Part shown: positions 44,926 through 56,400 of the stretch, in pieces
Layout: each line of letters starts with the position of its first letter
How positions within the stretch are numbered: the first letter of the stretch is position 1
Assembly (NCBI GenBank): GCA_023014335.1
Contig: JAECYW010000006.1
Coordinates: 620,001 to 684,000 of the forward strand
DNA: 64,000 nucleotides
Reading direction: 5' to 3'
Source of the DNA: Galerina marginata
Taxonomy: Eukaryota; Basidiomycota; Agaricomycetes; Agaricales; Galerinaceae
Translations under genes and position numbers: made by a program
The notes under the pieces: generated by a model
The model's database searches: none
Told to the model about the DNA's origin: nothing
What the model saw: the letters and a program-made list of their open reading frames with translations, nothing else

Positions 44926-45798
44926 TTAGACAGTCAACTTTGCACTGGCGGTCGAATCTATTCCGATAGACGAAATTGCCTGGACTTCGGCCTCGATTAA
45001 GGAAAGAATCTTGTAATCGCGGCTATTCCGGTTGGTTAGAATATGTCCGGCAAGATACCGCTTCGACCATCGCTGGATGTCGAACTTTGTAATGCGACTG
45101 TTCTTGCTGACGCCGAGAACGTGTGTGTTGATATTATATGCTGCTTTCCAGATATCGTTAAGAAAAAGGACCTGAGGTCCAATGTGGTTTGAGAGTTCAC
45201 GAACAAGCCAAGCCTGGGATTGATACTTCTGGGAATCTGGAAAATTGAGCCATGATTGAAGAATAGTCGAGGCTAGAGCCAATGTGGAGGCCTTGTCGAC
45301 AGTGACATAACGTTTCTTGCCTTGCTTCTGTTCGAAAACAGCTTCATCGGGTTGGAAGAACGAAAGGACGTCCGATGCATCCAAACGAATCTGGAGAGGC
45401 TGAGTTTCGAGCATGATTTCTACCCGTCGAAGTAGACATCCCACTTCACTCGATGGATCGTGACGTCCTCGTTCGTACGCGTCTTCCAAGAGGTCGTCGA
45501 GCCATTCCCAAATAGTCATATTGAGAAGTAGCAGCTGTTTTTGTCTGAGCCAGACGCCCAAATTCGATGTGCATCGTTCAACAGAAAAACTTCGAAACAT
45601 TGACCAGAGCTCTCGGGCACCTGTTATGACATGTCGGCGAAGAATCTGCTCCATTTTCTCTAAACTCATGCTCTGCAACGAATCTGCCTTGGCTCCATTA
45701 GCGATGGCTCGCACAGTTCTGAGCGTCTTTTCGAGACGATTTGAAGAAAGGTTGAACAGAATCTTAGAGTCGTATGCTAACCAGAACCTGGTCAGGAC
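44926..45798 (-). CDS. Unknown protein, probably 5'-truncated
   Basis: On the minus strand a long exon reads from a splice-acceptor-like site at 45799 (VLTRFWLAYDSKILFNLSSN) through RLEKTLRTVRAIANGAKAD, DDLLEDAYERGRHDPSSEVG, PLQIRLDASDVLSFFQPDEA and QAWLVRELSNHIGPQVLFLN to the stop at 44926. It is about 290 residues and mostly helical in character. I recognise no family. No ATG lies in frame at its 5' end, and no upstream exon joins in phase before the stop of the TET/JBP-like gene only about 120 bases away. The 5' part seems to have been lost. Confidence 0.5.
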   Translation of the reverse strand, partial: VLTRFWLAYDSKILFNLSSNRLEKTLRTVRAIANGAKADSLQSMSLEKMEQILRRHVITGARELWSMFRSFSVERCTSNLGVWLRQKQLLLLNMTIWEWLDDLLEDAYERGRHDPSSEVGCLLRRVEIMLETQPLQIRLDASDVLSFFQPDEAVFEQKQGKKRYVTVDKASTLALASTILQSWLNFPDSQKYQSQAWLVRELSNHIGPQVLFLNDIWKAAYNINTHVLGVSKNSRITKFDIQRWSKRYLAGHILTNRNSRDYKILSLIEAEVQAISSIGIDSTASAKLTV

Positions 45799-45919
45799 CT
45801 ACAGTCAGCATTATAATACCTGGCACTCACTTGGACCCTTGGTTAACCGCCGAGTCTGCACCCTAGTCGTTACTGTGGTGCTAAGATCTGGTTAATAAAT
45901 ATTTCAACGGCGTGTATCA

Positions 45920-48509
45920 TTATGCTATGATACACCATCGCGAACCTCTAGGTGTACGAATGTCCTCCGCTTCCTCCCTTCTAAACATGACATCCGGAAG
46001 CAAGTTTTCTATTCCCTGCATTTCGACGTCATCGTCATCGCATTCGACGTCACAATTCATACGCATTTGAGAGTTATCGTCGATTTGCGGATCTTGCTGA
46101 ACCTTGGCTTTTTTGCGCGTTTTTGGGCCAGTGTTTTCTGTAAATATAATCAGATATATACCGAACTGTAAAGAAAATTGGGACGTACTTGTAGGGTTAG
46201 GTCGTTTCTTGATGTTAATATTCTTCTCCTTCCGAGCCAACTTGACAGCCGCTGAGACGTAGGTCAGTTTTCACATTTGCATAACCTAAGCACGGAGCTA
46301 CCTACACTTCCGAGCCTGAACAACAATTCGGCCGCCCATAATCGCCTCATCCTCTAGGCCATCCGCAACTGCACAAACAGGTATCCCTTCTTTCGCCGTT
46401 GAGAGGCATTTGGACCATTCGGTAGTGGCGTCTTGGAGTGCCGTGTTATTAAAAGGGATGTCAGTCATAGAGTCCGAGTTGCATAAGAGCGCCAACTCCT
46501 TGGGCGGTAGATCTTGTGGATGTTTAACGCCTAAGTCAGCGAGAAGTCGTGTGTAATCTTTTCCAATTTCGACATCGTCGGCCGTCCAGCCAGGGCCAAG
46601 GTCCCAATCATCAGCTGTAATTCGCTTGTTATCCGCAACAACAGAAACGAGCTTCATCGCCAACGATTTATCGACACGCGGTAGCATTCCAGGAGGTAGT
46701 TGTTGCGCAAAATAAACAACTGCTTCGGTAAGGAGACGGTTGAACTGTGTAATGTGGGCTTTGGCCGACAAAAGAGAGCTGCCGTCCGCTGCCCACGTAG
46801 CTTGGGTACAGTGCCCTTGTTCAGATAAACGATGAGATCTTCGAGGGAATATTAGCGGATGAAGGATGCTAATAAGGTAGGGCTTACGATGGGTTCCGCA
46901 TCTCAATCCCGACTCTGAAAGGCGTACCATCGGGCAATGCAGCGAGCGCCACCGAATCCTGGGCGTTTAAGATCTGGGTAGGCGGATATGCAATGACAGT
47001 AAGGCGATAGTAAATCGGATCGCCTTCGCTCAAGGGCTTCTTGTACCGGGATGAACTACCGCCGTGGAAGTGAAGCCCTGAGAAGAAGATCGTAGAGAAC
47101 TCCTCCATCTCCCATGCGATTCCAAAATCAAGAACGTTGAAAAACTCTTCTTCGACATTTGGATGGGGTTTGCTAAGGATCGTCATTGCTGTGGGAGGAA
47201 CCGCGTTATCGCCAGTGTCCACATGCGCGGTTCCAAATACCCCAAGAGACCCGTCCAATTTTTGGGCTACAAATGTCCCAGATATCAATTAACAGATTAG
47301 CTTCGAAACGGTTTGACTTACTAGAATCCTTATCGATAGCCGCAGCAGCATTGAGCTGCATCCCAGGCCAAGCAACATTCTCATCAACACCGACAGGTGG
47401 TAGGGCTGTTACTTCTGCCTGCCGACGAAGTTTTTCGTGCAATCCTGGCGGGCCTTTTCCAACCCCGTTCGCTGCCGCTCGAGCTCCAATCTTTCAAAAA
47501 AATAAATGTAGTTAATGTAGGCGACAGTTAAAGTCCATTCTTTATTCACCTTGACAACGTTAAAGCGCATTTGGGCATCTTTGTCCTTGGCAAGATGATA
47601 AACCTTTCCTTGCGAGCCTGGAGCGCTCATGACCTTTTGCGCCTGAATAGTCGTCGCCAGTTGATAGCAACGAGGCCCTTTCTTGACGTTGACCGCCCGA
47701 TCGTGTCTCTCAAATGCAATGCCTCCGCTATACGATTCACCAGTCTTCACCGCTTTTGTACTGGTTACGAGTTCGGGAGGACCTGTGATATCTTCGCGAA
47801 GCATCTCGTAATCGGTCACCTCATAATCATCTAGTTCCTTTCTTCGATGTAATTATGAGACGACTGAGAAGAAAGTTGAGAAAATTGAACGAACTTCGAG
47901 CGTGCCCACGAGACAAGACGATCGTCCTTAGCCTTCCCAGAGCCGAACCGATCACGCAAGAGGAAATAATCATTGTTTTGGGGTCGAAGGATAACGAAAG
48001 CTAGAGAAAGCACTGAGAATGTATCATTCAAAGGTTTAAAAAAACATACCTTTAGATTTCAACTGCTCGCGATTATTCGGTAGCTCCATATTGGCTGCCG
48101 CTACAAACAGCCTCGCCATTGCTTTCTTAGCAAGGTCCAAAACGCCAATGTAGATCTTCCCGTGAGGCTTCCGAACTAACAAATGTTCGTCCACCTCATA
48201 GACGACAGGAAGAAGCGGATGCCTCCCAGGAAGAGGGACCAGCCGTCCACTAGCAGGAGGCGGAACTTCTATGCGGGTCTCCGGTCCTTCTACAGACACC
48301 GGCGTCGTGGAAACCGAAGGCATGTTTGCTTTTGCCCGAGTACGCGCAGGCGGCGCTCCTTTAGTCTGAGTTGGTCGCGCCCTTGCAGGCAACGCTGCAA
48401 ATTTCCTGGATTCAGAGTCTCCAGGCCCATTGTTGTTAACAGAGCTCTGCTGCTGGAGGCTCCGCGCTGCCGAGCGTGTTAGTCTGTTCGATTGGGGTAG
48501 AGCGCTCAT
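45920..48509 (-). CDS. TET/JBP-like 2-oxoglutarate/Fe(II) DNA dioxygenase
   Basis: Start ATG at 48509 (MSALPQSNRLTRSAARSLQQ), stop at 45920, about eight exons joining in phase, roughly 740 residues. A basic, Pro/Ser-rich N-terminus is followed by a globular region. The candidate dioxygenase core lies at 47280-46900: LGVFGTAHVDTGDNAV carries the HxD iron ligands, then a short hydrophobic segment (FNVLDFGIAWEMEEFSTIFF), then SGLHFHGGSSSRYKKP with the distal His and a candidate Arg; YYRLTVIAYPP follows. This layout matches fungal TET/JBP proteins, which oxidise 5-methylcytosine in DNA and are often linked to KDZ transposons. No KDZ transposase is seen here. The C-terminus has a Lys-rich and then an Asp-rich stretch. 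Family assignment is by motif only. Element E3 lies 46 bases upstream of the start. Confidence 0.6.
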
Positions 48510-48554
48510 GGGTTGTCCTGAAGAGATAGAGGAAGGGAGGAAAGAGACGTTTTA

Positions 48555-48609
48555 GATGATGACATTGCCAATAGGTTTCAGAAATAAAGCCTTACCATGA
48601 TGTCATAGC
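48555..48609. repeat. Element E3: ~55-base repeated element in the TET/JBP-like promoter
   Basis: Half-site ATGATGACATT spans 48556-48566 (ATGAC core at 48559) and half-site ATGATGTCAT starts at 48597, 38 bases from the core. It lies 46 bases upstream of the TET/JBP-like start codon. The sequence between element and ATG is purine-rich on the plus strand (GGAAGGGAGGAAAGAG), as it is between E2 and the relic's ATG (GAAAGGAGGAAAGAAG), supporting a shared core promoter. Confidence 0.7.
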
Positions 48610-48619
48610 AATCCCGCCG

Positions 48620-49430
48620 TTAGCTTACTGCAAGCGGAAACTGCGATCGGAGGTTAAGATCCACGAAATCTGAGATGAAGTAGAAGTAAAAATCAACGAA
48701 TTCTGAGAATGAAGTAGAGATACGCACTATGGTGACTTCAACGCGAAAGATCATACAAGTCCGCTGCGTCGAGTTGTGAACGTGAGGTGTACACGTCCCC
48801 CAACAGTTAGAACCTTCCGCTCGGTCTGTCTCCTTAGATATCCTCCGCGCCTTTACATGTTGAGCACTCGTACTTCGGATTCGGGGTCGCGTAAGTCAGA
48901 GTACTTCGAAATTCGGCATCCGAGTCGCGCGCATAAGTTCATCCGAGTCGTCTTCAAAATCGTCAACCTCAAGACATTGCCTGAGTATTGGCTAGACTAT
49001 GAAGAATCTAGCTTAATCAACCAGAAGACATTGCCTCCGTATTGATGAAGCTGGACGGCGGAGGAGATGTTGAGAACATGGGAAGGATGGGAACGGACGC
49101 GACTTACGCGTCACACCCGTCACAGGCCATCACTGGTGCATTGGCGTTGGCCTCTCTGATCATAACACACCCAAATAACGCGCCGCGTCGGGACATTCCC
49201 ACAAGATCGCTTCCTTTCGAAGTTCGACTACAACTTTGACACCGACCCGACACTGACCTCCGTGTTTGATTTGGAACATCTCTGAACAAACGCAACTTCC
49301 TATCTCTGATTTGCATACTGCTCTTCGCTCTTCGCAATACCCAACTCGTCGACAGTTCCTATACACCGCGAGGGTTTGCGGCTGCTGGTCGTTGATTCGG
49401 AAATTTTCTGAACAACATATTCACTGCCCG
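48620..49430. other. Divergent intergenic region, possible 5' exons of the next gene
   Basis: Between the TET/JBP-like gene and the plus-strand gene whose clear exons start at about 49440. Several short frames exist, and a start codon at about 49044 is possible, but I could not join them in phase to the main gene. The internal duplication CAGAAGACATTGCCTCCGTATTG versus CTCAAGACATTGCCTGAGTATTG (49022 and 48969) is noted. Confidence 0.35.
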
Positions 49431-49439
49431 TGCCCCATA

Positions 49440-52292
49440 ATTCACTGGAGTCCGACGATATCTCTTTCACGCTCAAGGATGTCTGCGTCTATGTCAGTGC
49501 CAAGGACGTTATGGTGAGTAAATATCTATGCGAGTTATGACAATAATATGCTAACTAAGACAAAAGTGACGCCGACAAGCACCATGGACGGGCTCAAATC
49601 GTGAACGGCGATATTTTCTACTCGCCAAATTGTACGAGAGAGCTCGCGAATATCCCCGAACAAGATTCGCACAATATCCTCCTTCCCTATGCTCGCCCAG
49701 AGGAAATACGTGCCCCAAGGAACTTCAGTCGAGTCAACCTGGCAGACTATCAGTCTCCTCGATGGTGGAGCATTCCATTTGGTTGGGTAGCCTTCGTTCC
49801 AACAAGACCAGACTTTTTTGGCCCGATTCTTGGCACGATGAATCGACTACCCCAACGTAATGAGCTGCGATTCGAAGAGGGACTGGGTTACTCAATGCCT
49901 GAAGGTATTTTGAGGATGTGGCGAGATCTAGAGCATGACATTATACATGCGGTTGGACTACTTGCCGTTCATACCGAATCTTCCCCACTTCTTCCGGCTT
50001 ATCCCGCTATCTTTGGATATCGCCATCATCACAAATCATGGCGCGCGGCGCTCATTGCCTTTGAAAGATCAAGGGATTGGTTGGTTATGTGGATCAGCGT
50101 CCTCGCATACCTTATCGCTGTGGCGGAGACCAAGACTTCTGCCCGGCAAAACTCTCCATTGCTCGCGCTCACCGATTGGTACTCGCATTTGGTTAAAAAC
50201 GGCTGTTCAGAGTCATGGCTGGAGGCTCTAACCATGTCGTCAATGATATGCGAATTTACACTTTGGGCAGAAAGGGCTGGGACGTTTGTTTCCTTGACAG
50301 AGTTGCGGGCAGACATTAGGTTACCGAGCGTCGAATGGCTATGCGCGTTTGGTATTCCCAACTGGTACAGATGGAAGATTGAGTGGTCAAAGGAACCGAA
50401 ATACGCAGCCTATGCACCCTTAGCGCACCACTTACAGGATATGTTTGACGGTATTCCTCCTCGGATTTCATCGAATTGGGATGTCATGCAACATCAAGGC
50501 TCTAGTCATCCCCTCACTGCACCTATGAACCAGCCCATCCCTCCTCAAAATGCTTGTCCGTCGAGTAAACCAATGACTTGGGTTGAATTCAAGGCGCAAA
50601 GAGATCGGATAAATGCTCAGAGGGAACTGGTGGAGACAAGGCAGCAACGCAAAGAACGACAAGCCCGTGCAAGGAAGGAGCCCACCGCAACGGCCGCAGT
50701 CTTTGAATGGCTTGAAGACGGCCACGGAAATCTGGTTCGAACGATGGTCCGCAAGACTGAGAATCAAGATACACTCGAACGCTACGAAAAGGGACAGACC
50801 CAATATGACGCTTTTTGGCACGAATGGGATTGCTGCGAGGATATGGGTGTAGGAAGGGGGTACGACGATGAAGATGACTATAGTGACGATGCAGGCGATT
50901 CAAGCGACTTGAACTCTGCCAATACATTCCATGACTTCAACGACGACTCAAATGAAATCCCTATGTCGACACTTCCGGATAATAGCTGGGCTCACAAAGC
51001 ACATTCTCGCTCAATTCAAAGCATCGAAAACGACATCAGTTCAGCGCTGGAGGGCAGCGATATTGAAATGGCAACGGACGACTATCCTGATTACTTGGCG
51101 AGAGAAATAATGGAGGTACTGCGACTGCACTTTGGCTATACCGGGTTGCTCCCGCTCGGTCCTACCTGCTCTGTTAATAACGAGAAGGAGCAAAAAAAAT
51201 TCATGAGAGTGATTGGCATACGCTGGGTCCCGCGTGCAGCTCTCGTGTTTGACAGGAATGCGATACAGGCAGCGTACAACTTCATCGACCGTCTACAGTC
51301 CAACGCTAAAATCCTTTCGGATGAATGGGACCTGAGTAAAGGGCATCGGGAGTCCGTCTATTTGGCTAAGAGAATGGCATGCATTCGATTGCTCGAAGTC
51401 AAACCCTGCGAACACGATCCTAATCGTCAACGCAAGCTTACCTGGTATATGTTTGATTTTGGGTCTGGAAGAACCAAAAAGTGGATGTTTACCGTTACCT
51501 CTGCAGCCGTTGCGTTAACCGTTTGCCGCCTTGACAACACTTACACCGATTCGGACCTCGCGGTGTATTTTCTGCAATGTGGAATGTCGTTTAGAACGAT
51601 GCAATTGTCGTCTTCGCTTTCGCGAGCGCCATATTCTGCAAAGTCTGTCGCCCAGCAGTCGTCTCGAGGGCAGGGCTATACATTTTTAATTGACGACTAC
51701 ACGACCTTTGAAAACTGCGCACAAACATTCCTCAACACGAATCGGCGTGCACGAACTGCGTGCATGATGGGCGGTGTAACTTGGAGGGTCGCTTGCTCGG
51801 TTGTCGACTGGAATACTGTGCTTAGCGGTCCGTCGGGTTGGTCTCCCACTTGTTGCGAATACACGATAGGAATTGAAACGGGCAGTTTCTTGGAGTATGC
51901 TGACGATGCTTTGACTAAGAATGAGGTCACCGCTTTATCCGGAATGTACTATGTCCTTACAGGTATTTAATACTCTAATAAGACTTTGAGACAGTGCTAA
52001 CCCTTTTGCAGGCAAAGGCGAACAATATGAGAATCCATCCTGGTATCCGACACCTGACACCTTCTCCGGATCTGGTTACGATTACGGGTATTGGGCTGAG
52101 AGTTGCGAGAAGGAGTTCGAAGGCTGGGTAAGGAAAGGTTCTAAGCCAGGATCTACAAGCCTTCCGGACGTACCAATGCGAAATCCTATCAACAAGATGC
52201 GCTGGGCGGCTAATTTGAAAGGTTCGGCTGAATTGCGTCGCGCGCGTTCAAGGATTGAGCAACTAGCAAAAGACCTCATCGAAGGCCGATGA
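49440..52292 (+). CDS. Large conserved agaricomycete protein of unknown function
   Basis: An exon at about 49440-49513 reads SLESDDISFTLKDVCVYVSA then KDVM. A short intron follows, and the main exon (about 49560-51962) reads SDADKHHGRAQIVNGDIFYS onward. An intron at 51963-52011 leads to a last exon ending LAKDLIEGR at 52292. The 5' end is not resolved. The protein is about 920 residues. The first half has landmarks SPRWWSIPFGWVAFVPTRPD and KSWRAALIAFERSRDWLVMW, a basic coiled segment (RELVETRQQRKERQARARKE), and an acidic stretch (DDEDDYSDDAGDSSDLNS). The second half is globular. I associate the SDADKHHG to GWVAFVPTRPD signature with a repeated agaric hypothetical family; function unknown. It appears intact. 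Confidence 0.6.
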
Positions 52293-52443
52293 TTAGCCCG
52301 TCGTTCAAGTCCGTTTACATGTAATCCGTTGCACAGATAAATGTCCTCAGCCTAAGTTTCATTTTGTAATATATTTCTTGGTACTACTTCTAGTCAGTCA
52401 AATCGCAATTGTCTTATGAACTTACGAATCAAAACCCAATTTG

Positions 52444-52500
52444 AAATGACAACATCTTTGGTCTTAATTCTGGAAAGGCTTTTCAATGATGTCATCAGCT
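52444..52500. repeat. Element E4: ~55-base repeated element
   Basis: Half-site ATGACAACAT starts at 52446 and half-site ATGATGTCAT at 52486, 40 bases apart. It lies about 150 bases beyond the stop of the large gene ending at 52292, at the right edge of the block. Confidence 0.65.
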
Positions 52501-52717
52501 AATTATGAACCGCGGAAGGTTTGAAATAACACTTTTATTGGAATAGGCGAACTGTATGTCGGTGCGATTAATTACAAACTACAAGTCTTTTACACGGTAC
52601 AGGAGGTGGGTGATCATTTGAATCTCAGCTCACAATTCTCACGTCCAATTCAACCATCAACCAACGCCTCCACCTTCCTCGGTCTCTCGACGCTTTCAAC
52701 TTTTCTTCGTCACGACC

Positions 52718-53396
52718 ATGCGGCTTTCAAAACCCCTTTCCCTCATACTTGCACTCGTCGCATTGTCTAATGCACCGATCGGACATCAACCAGGTTAGAC
52801 TCTCCATCACCACGCAGCGGCGCTTGGCTTACCGACTGTTTCCTTCGTTCAGCTGATCTGCTTCAACCAAAAAACTCGGACAACCGTCGGCTGTCACCAA
52901 ATCTAATACCTGGTAAGTCTGGCTTTGAGTACTGTCATGACTTATATTGTTTACAACATGTTCATTCAGGCCCAAACATCTCCGCGCATCCCATCGCAGG
53001 AATCTCTTTGTTGGCGCCGGAGTTTCAGACTGACGGTGCGTCTCTTGCCCAATTTCTAGGCGCTTCCATACTAACGGTCATTTTTCCTGTTCAGCCTTTA
53101 ATATAGCTACCATTCCGAGACTTCCGACTTTCTTGAATGGGCAAAACCCGCAAATGAGCGGTATGTCCCCTCATCACCGACATTCTACCTTGACTGATCC
53201 ATTTTTTTAGGCTTGGATGTAACTATGGAGGATAGTTTGTCCATATTTTCTGTGCAGATAGGCATTGGATGTGTTGGTTCGTCTTCTTTTGTCTCTTATT
53301 CTGATTGACATCCTCACCCGGTTAGTAGGTTCTGAAATCACCCAGGGCATAATATCAAATATCCCTACTTTGGCCAATGTTCAAAGAGTCCCCATA
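52718..53396 (+). CDS. Secreted protein with an array of phase-1 mini-exons, running into the Helitron
   Basis: Start ATG at 52718; exon 1 (52718-52793) encodes a signal peptide (MRLSKPLSLILALVALSNAP). It is followed by exons 52853-52912 (60 bases), 52970-53035, 53095-53160 and 53211-53276 (66 bases each). All begin and end in phase 1 and so are freely addable. A further exon starts at about 53326-53329. The 66-base exons encode related 22-residue units beginning GPNISAHP, AFNIATIP, GLDVTMED and GSEITQGI. No catalytic motif is visible. The last exon has no donor: its frame continues straight into the Helitron protein. Either the Helitron interrupted this gene, or the two are transcribed as a fusion. 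Confidence 0.6.
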
Positions 53397-53414
53397 TCCG
53401 CACTTTCCCATGAA

Positions 53415-56400
53415 ATGTGTTATTACTATAGCTGTCACTACGCAGTAACTTCCCATGAATCTAATATCTTGTTTCCGCACCTTTTTGAATCGAGGTTCCC
53501 TGGTGCCTTTGAACATGAAATCCTAAAAGTCAATCGCCAAATTATCATACCACTTTGGAAAATCATAAGGCCCTACCTACCTTTTGTGGAACGTCTGATA
53601 TGTCAAATGTTTAATGCATTGATAGAATGGTATGTTACTACATTTAGACGGAAAGTTAGTGTGCAAACAATATACTTGTTTCTTGCCAGGAATACTTATC
53701 GAAAACATGATTTTGTGACAGCTCTTGCTAAGCTGCATACAACTGGCTATACTTCTGATGTCTGTTATTTGCCCCGTTTTGTTTATTCACTATTCTGGAA
53801 GCACAAACATTTTAAATATCAATCACAAAGACGATTTAGAAATGGAAGAAAATTCAGGTTTGCTCTATACCTGAAACACTTGGCAACACAGACTTCAACT
53901 GTACCAAATTTCTTTTGCAAAAGGACCCGAAGTCAGTGCAAAAGGGCCCGACGTCAGTACGGTGGTCGATACAACTCACCTTTGTTTACGTATGAGTCGC
54001 TTGAGCCATACTTCGTGACTGATAAGACAAAAATTCCAATTTCTGCACAATTTCAATATGTTGACCATGTCGATGATATTGGGCTTTTAGCGTATGTATC
54101 AGATGAGTATGTTTATACAAATATTCCTATTGGTTATCTTTTTGAAACAATACCAGTTACAAAGGCTAGAAAAATTGCATCTATGCACAAAATATCTGCA
54201 GGGTCACGCTGCACTTCCGCTCATCTGATTGCGTGTACAGCTGGTCATTCATGTCATATATGTGCAACCCATCTAACTATTTTTTCTATAAAAAAAAATA
54301 GTTCCGAACTAGCTCGTGAGCGAATGAAAGAACTCCGAAAAAAAAAAAATACTCAGCAAAATATCTATAAGGAAACACCTATGAAAGTACCAAAAACTCA
54401 GAGCAATGAAAGAGCTGACTTGAGCACTCCATTTCCACCTGATCCTTTGGATAACAATCTGGCTCATAAAATTCTTACCAGTGCTTGTACCCGAATATTG
54501 CCTAAAAATATTGAGGAGGCTGGTTGTGCAGTTTGTGGTGAATTAAAGCCACTGAGGAATATGAGCCGTTTAAAAAATATAAAAAATCAACTTCATGTAT
54601 TGACTGCTTCAGGAGTTACAAGAATTGAGCGAAAAGATAACACCAATTTGGCACGAGAATATGCAGGCCCTGTATTAGATTATTCATGTAGACATGTATG
54701 TGAAAATTGTCGAGGTACAATACGGAAAGGAAAAGTGCCACGTCTTGCTCTTGCAAATGGACTATGGCTAGGAAAGGTGCCAGAAGAATTAAAATCTCTT
54801 CGCTTTGTTGAAAAACTTCTTATTGCTAAAGTCCGGCATACTTGCTCATATGTCAAAGTTGCATCAGGTATGCGAAAAATGAAAGCAAATATAGTTGCAT
54901 TTGAATCACCTATTCCTAAAATTTATGATATTCTTCCACCACCTCGTGAAGACATGGATGATGTTCTAGCAATTTTATTTACTGGCCCTTGTAAGCCTAC
55001 ACAAGAAGATTTGAATAGAACACCATTTCTTGTTCGTAGAAACCATGTCGCAAAGGCTCTTCAGTGGCTAAAATTAAACCATTCTGATTATTTTGATATT
55101 GAAATATCTACTGACAATTTAAATCAATATGATGAAAACTCACCTCCTGTTTCAATTGAATATCGTGAAGCTCAAACTAATAAAGTAGCAGAAGGAACCA
55201 GTGTGTTTGATAATGATATTGATGATGGCGCAGAAGAAGGAGACTGCCCTTTTTCAGTGCATGGTCTTACCGGTGAAACACTTGACACTATGTCAACAAA
55301 TAAAATCAAAGCCATGGCAATTCGTCACTTGAATAGCGGTGGTAAAATGCTTGCTGTTGGTCATAGTGACAAGTTTGAATCTATGTGGAATAATCCGCAA
55401 CTATATCCACAGATGTTTCCTTGGTTGTTTCCTTATGGATTGGGTGGAATTGGGTCTACAAAACTTTCAGATACAGCTCACAAACAGCATTTATTAATGT
55501 ATCATGATAAAAGATTCCAAGTTGATGTAAATTTCCCATTTGTTGCTTTCAGTCATGAACAAATAAAAGCAAGTACAACACAGAGTTTTTTGTTAGTTGA
55601 TCAACGACGCTTTGGAGATATTACCCAAAGATTATTAAATTTAGATCAAGGTGTTTTAAATGAACTAGTAAGAAAAATGGAAAAGGGTGAACATATTAAA
55701 CCTGAAACAGACGCAGAAAAGGCATGTTTCCAGGTGATCAAAGATCTTGATCATGTTGCAGGTAAAATGCATGGTTCAACAACAAGCAAGAAATATATGC
55801 GAAATGAAATCTGGTCTTTAATCAATTATATTGGTGCACCATCTTGGTACATTACATTATCACCAGCTGATATTCAACATCCATTGTGCATTTATTTTGC
55901 AGATACAAAAGAAGAGTTTAAACCTGATTTTCTACCTTATGATCAGAGAGTAAGGTTAGTCTGCGGAAATCCTGTTGCAGGTGCTCGCTTTTTTCATTTT
56001 ATTATTGAAAGCTTTATTACAGATGTGCTAGGAGTAGATGCTAAGCACCGTGGGCTTTATGGTGACACTGAGGCATATTATGGAACTGTTGAACAGCAAG
56101 GCCGTCTGACTTTGCATTTGCATATGCTGCTCTGGATTAGAGGATGTTTAAACCCAAAGGAAATGCGGGATAAAATTATTAATAGCAATTCAGAATGGCA
56201 AAAAAAAGTAATTGACTATCTTGAGAGTTGTCATACTGGAGATTTTCAGACTATGAGTAAAGAAGAGGTTGCCAAAAAAGTAGCTGAAAACTCAAAGCTT
56301 GAAGGATATTGTGATCCTACGCAAACAATTCCAGAAGCACCTCCACAAGAATGCAAAAAAGCACATGACAAATCTGAAAAAAACTGCAAGGCCTGTCTTC

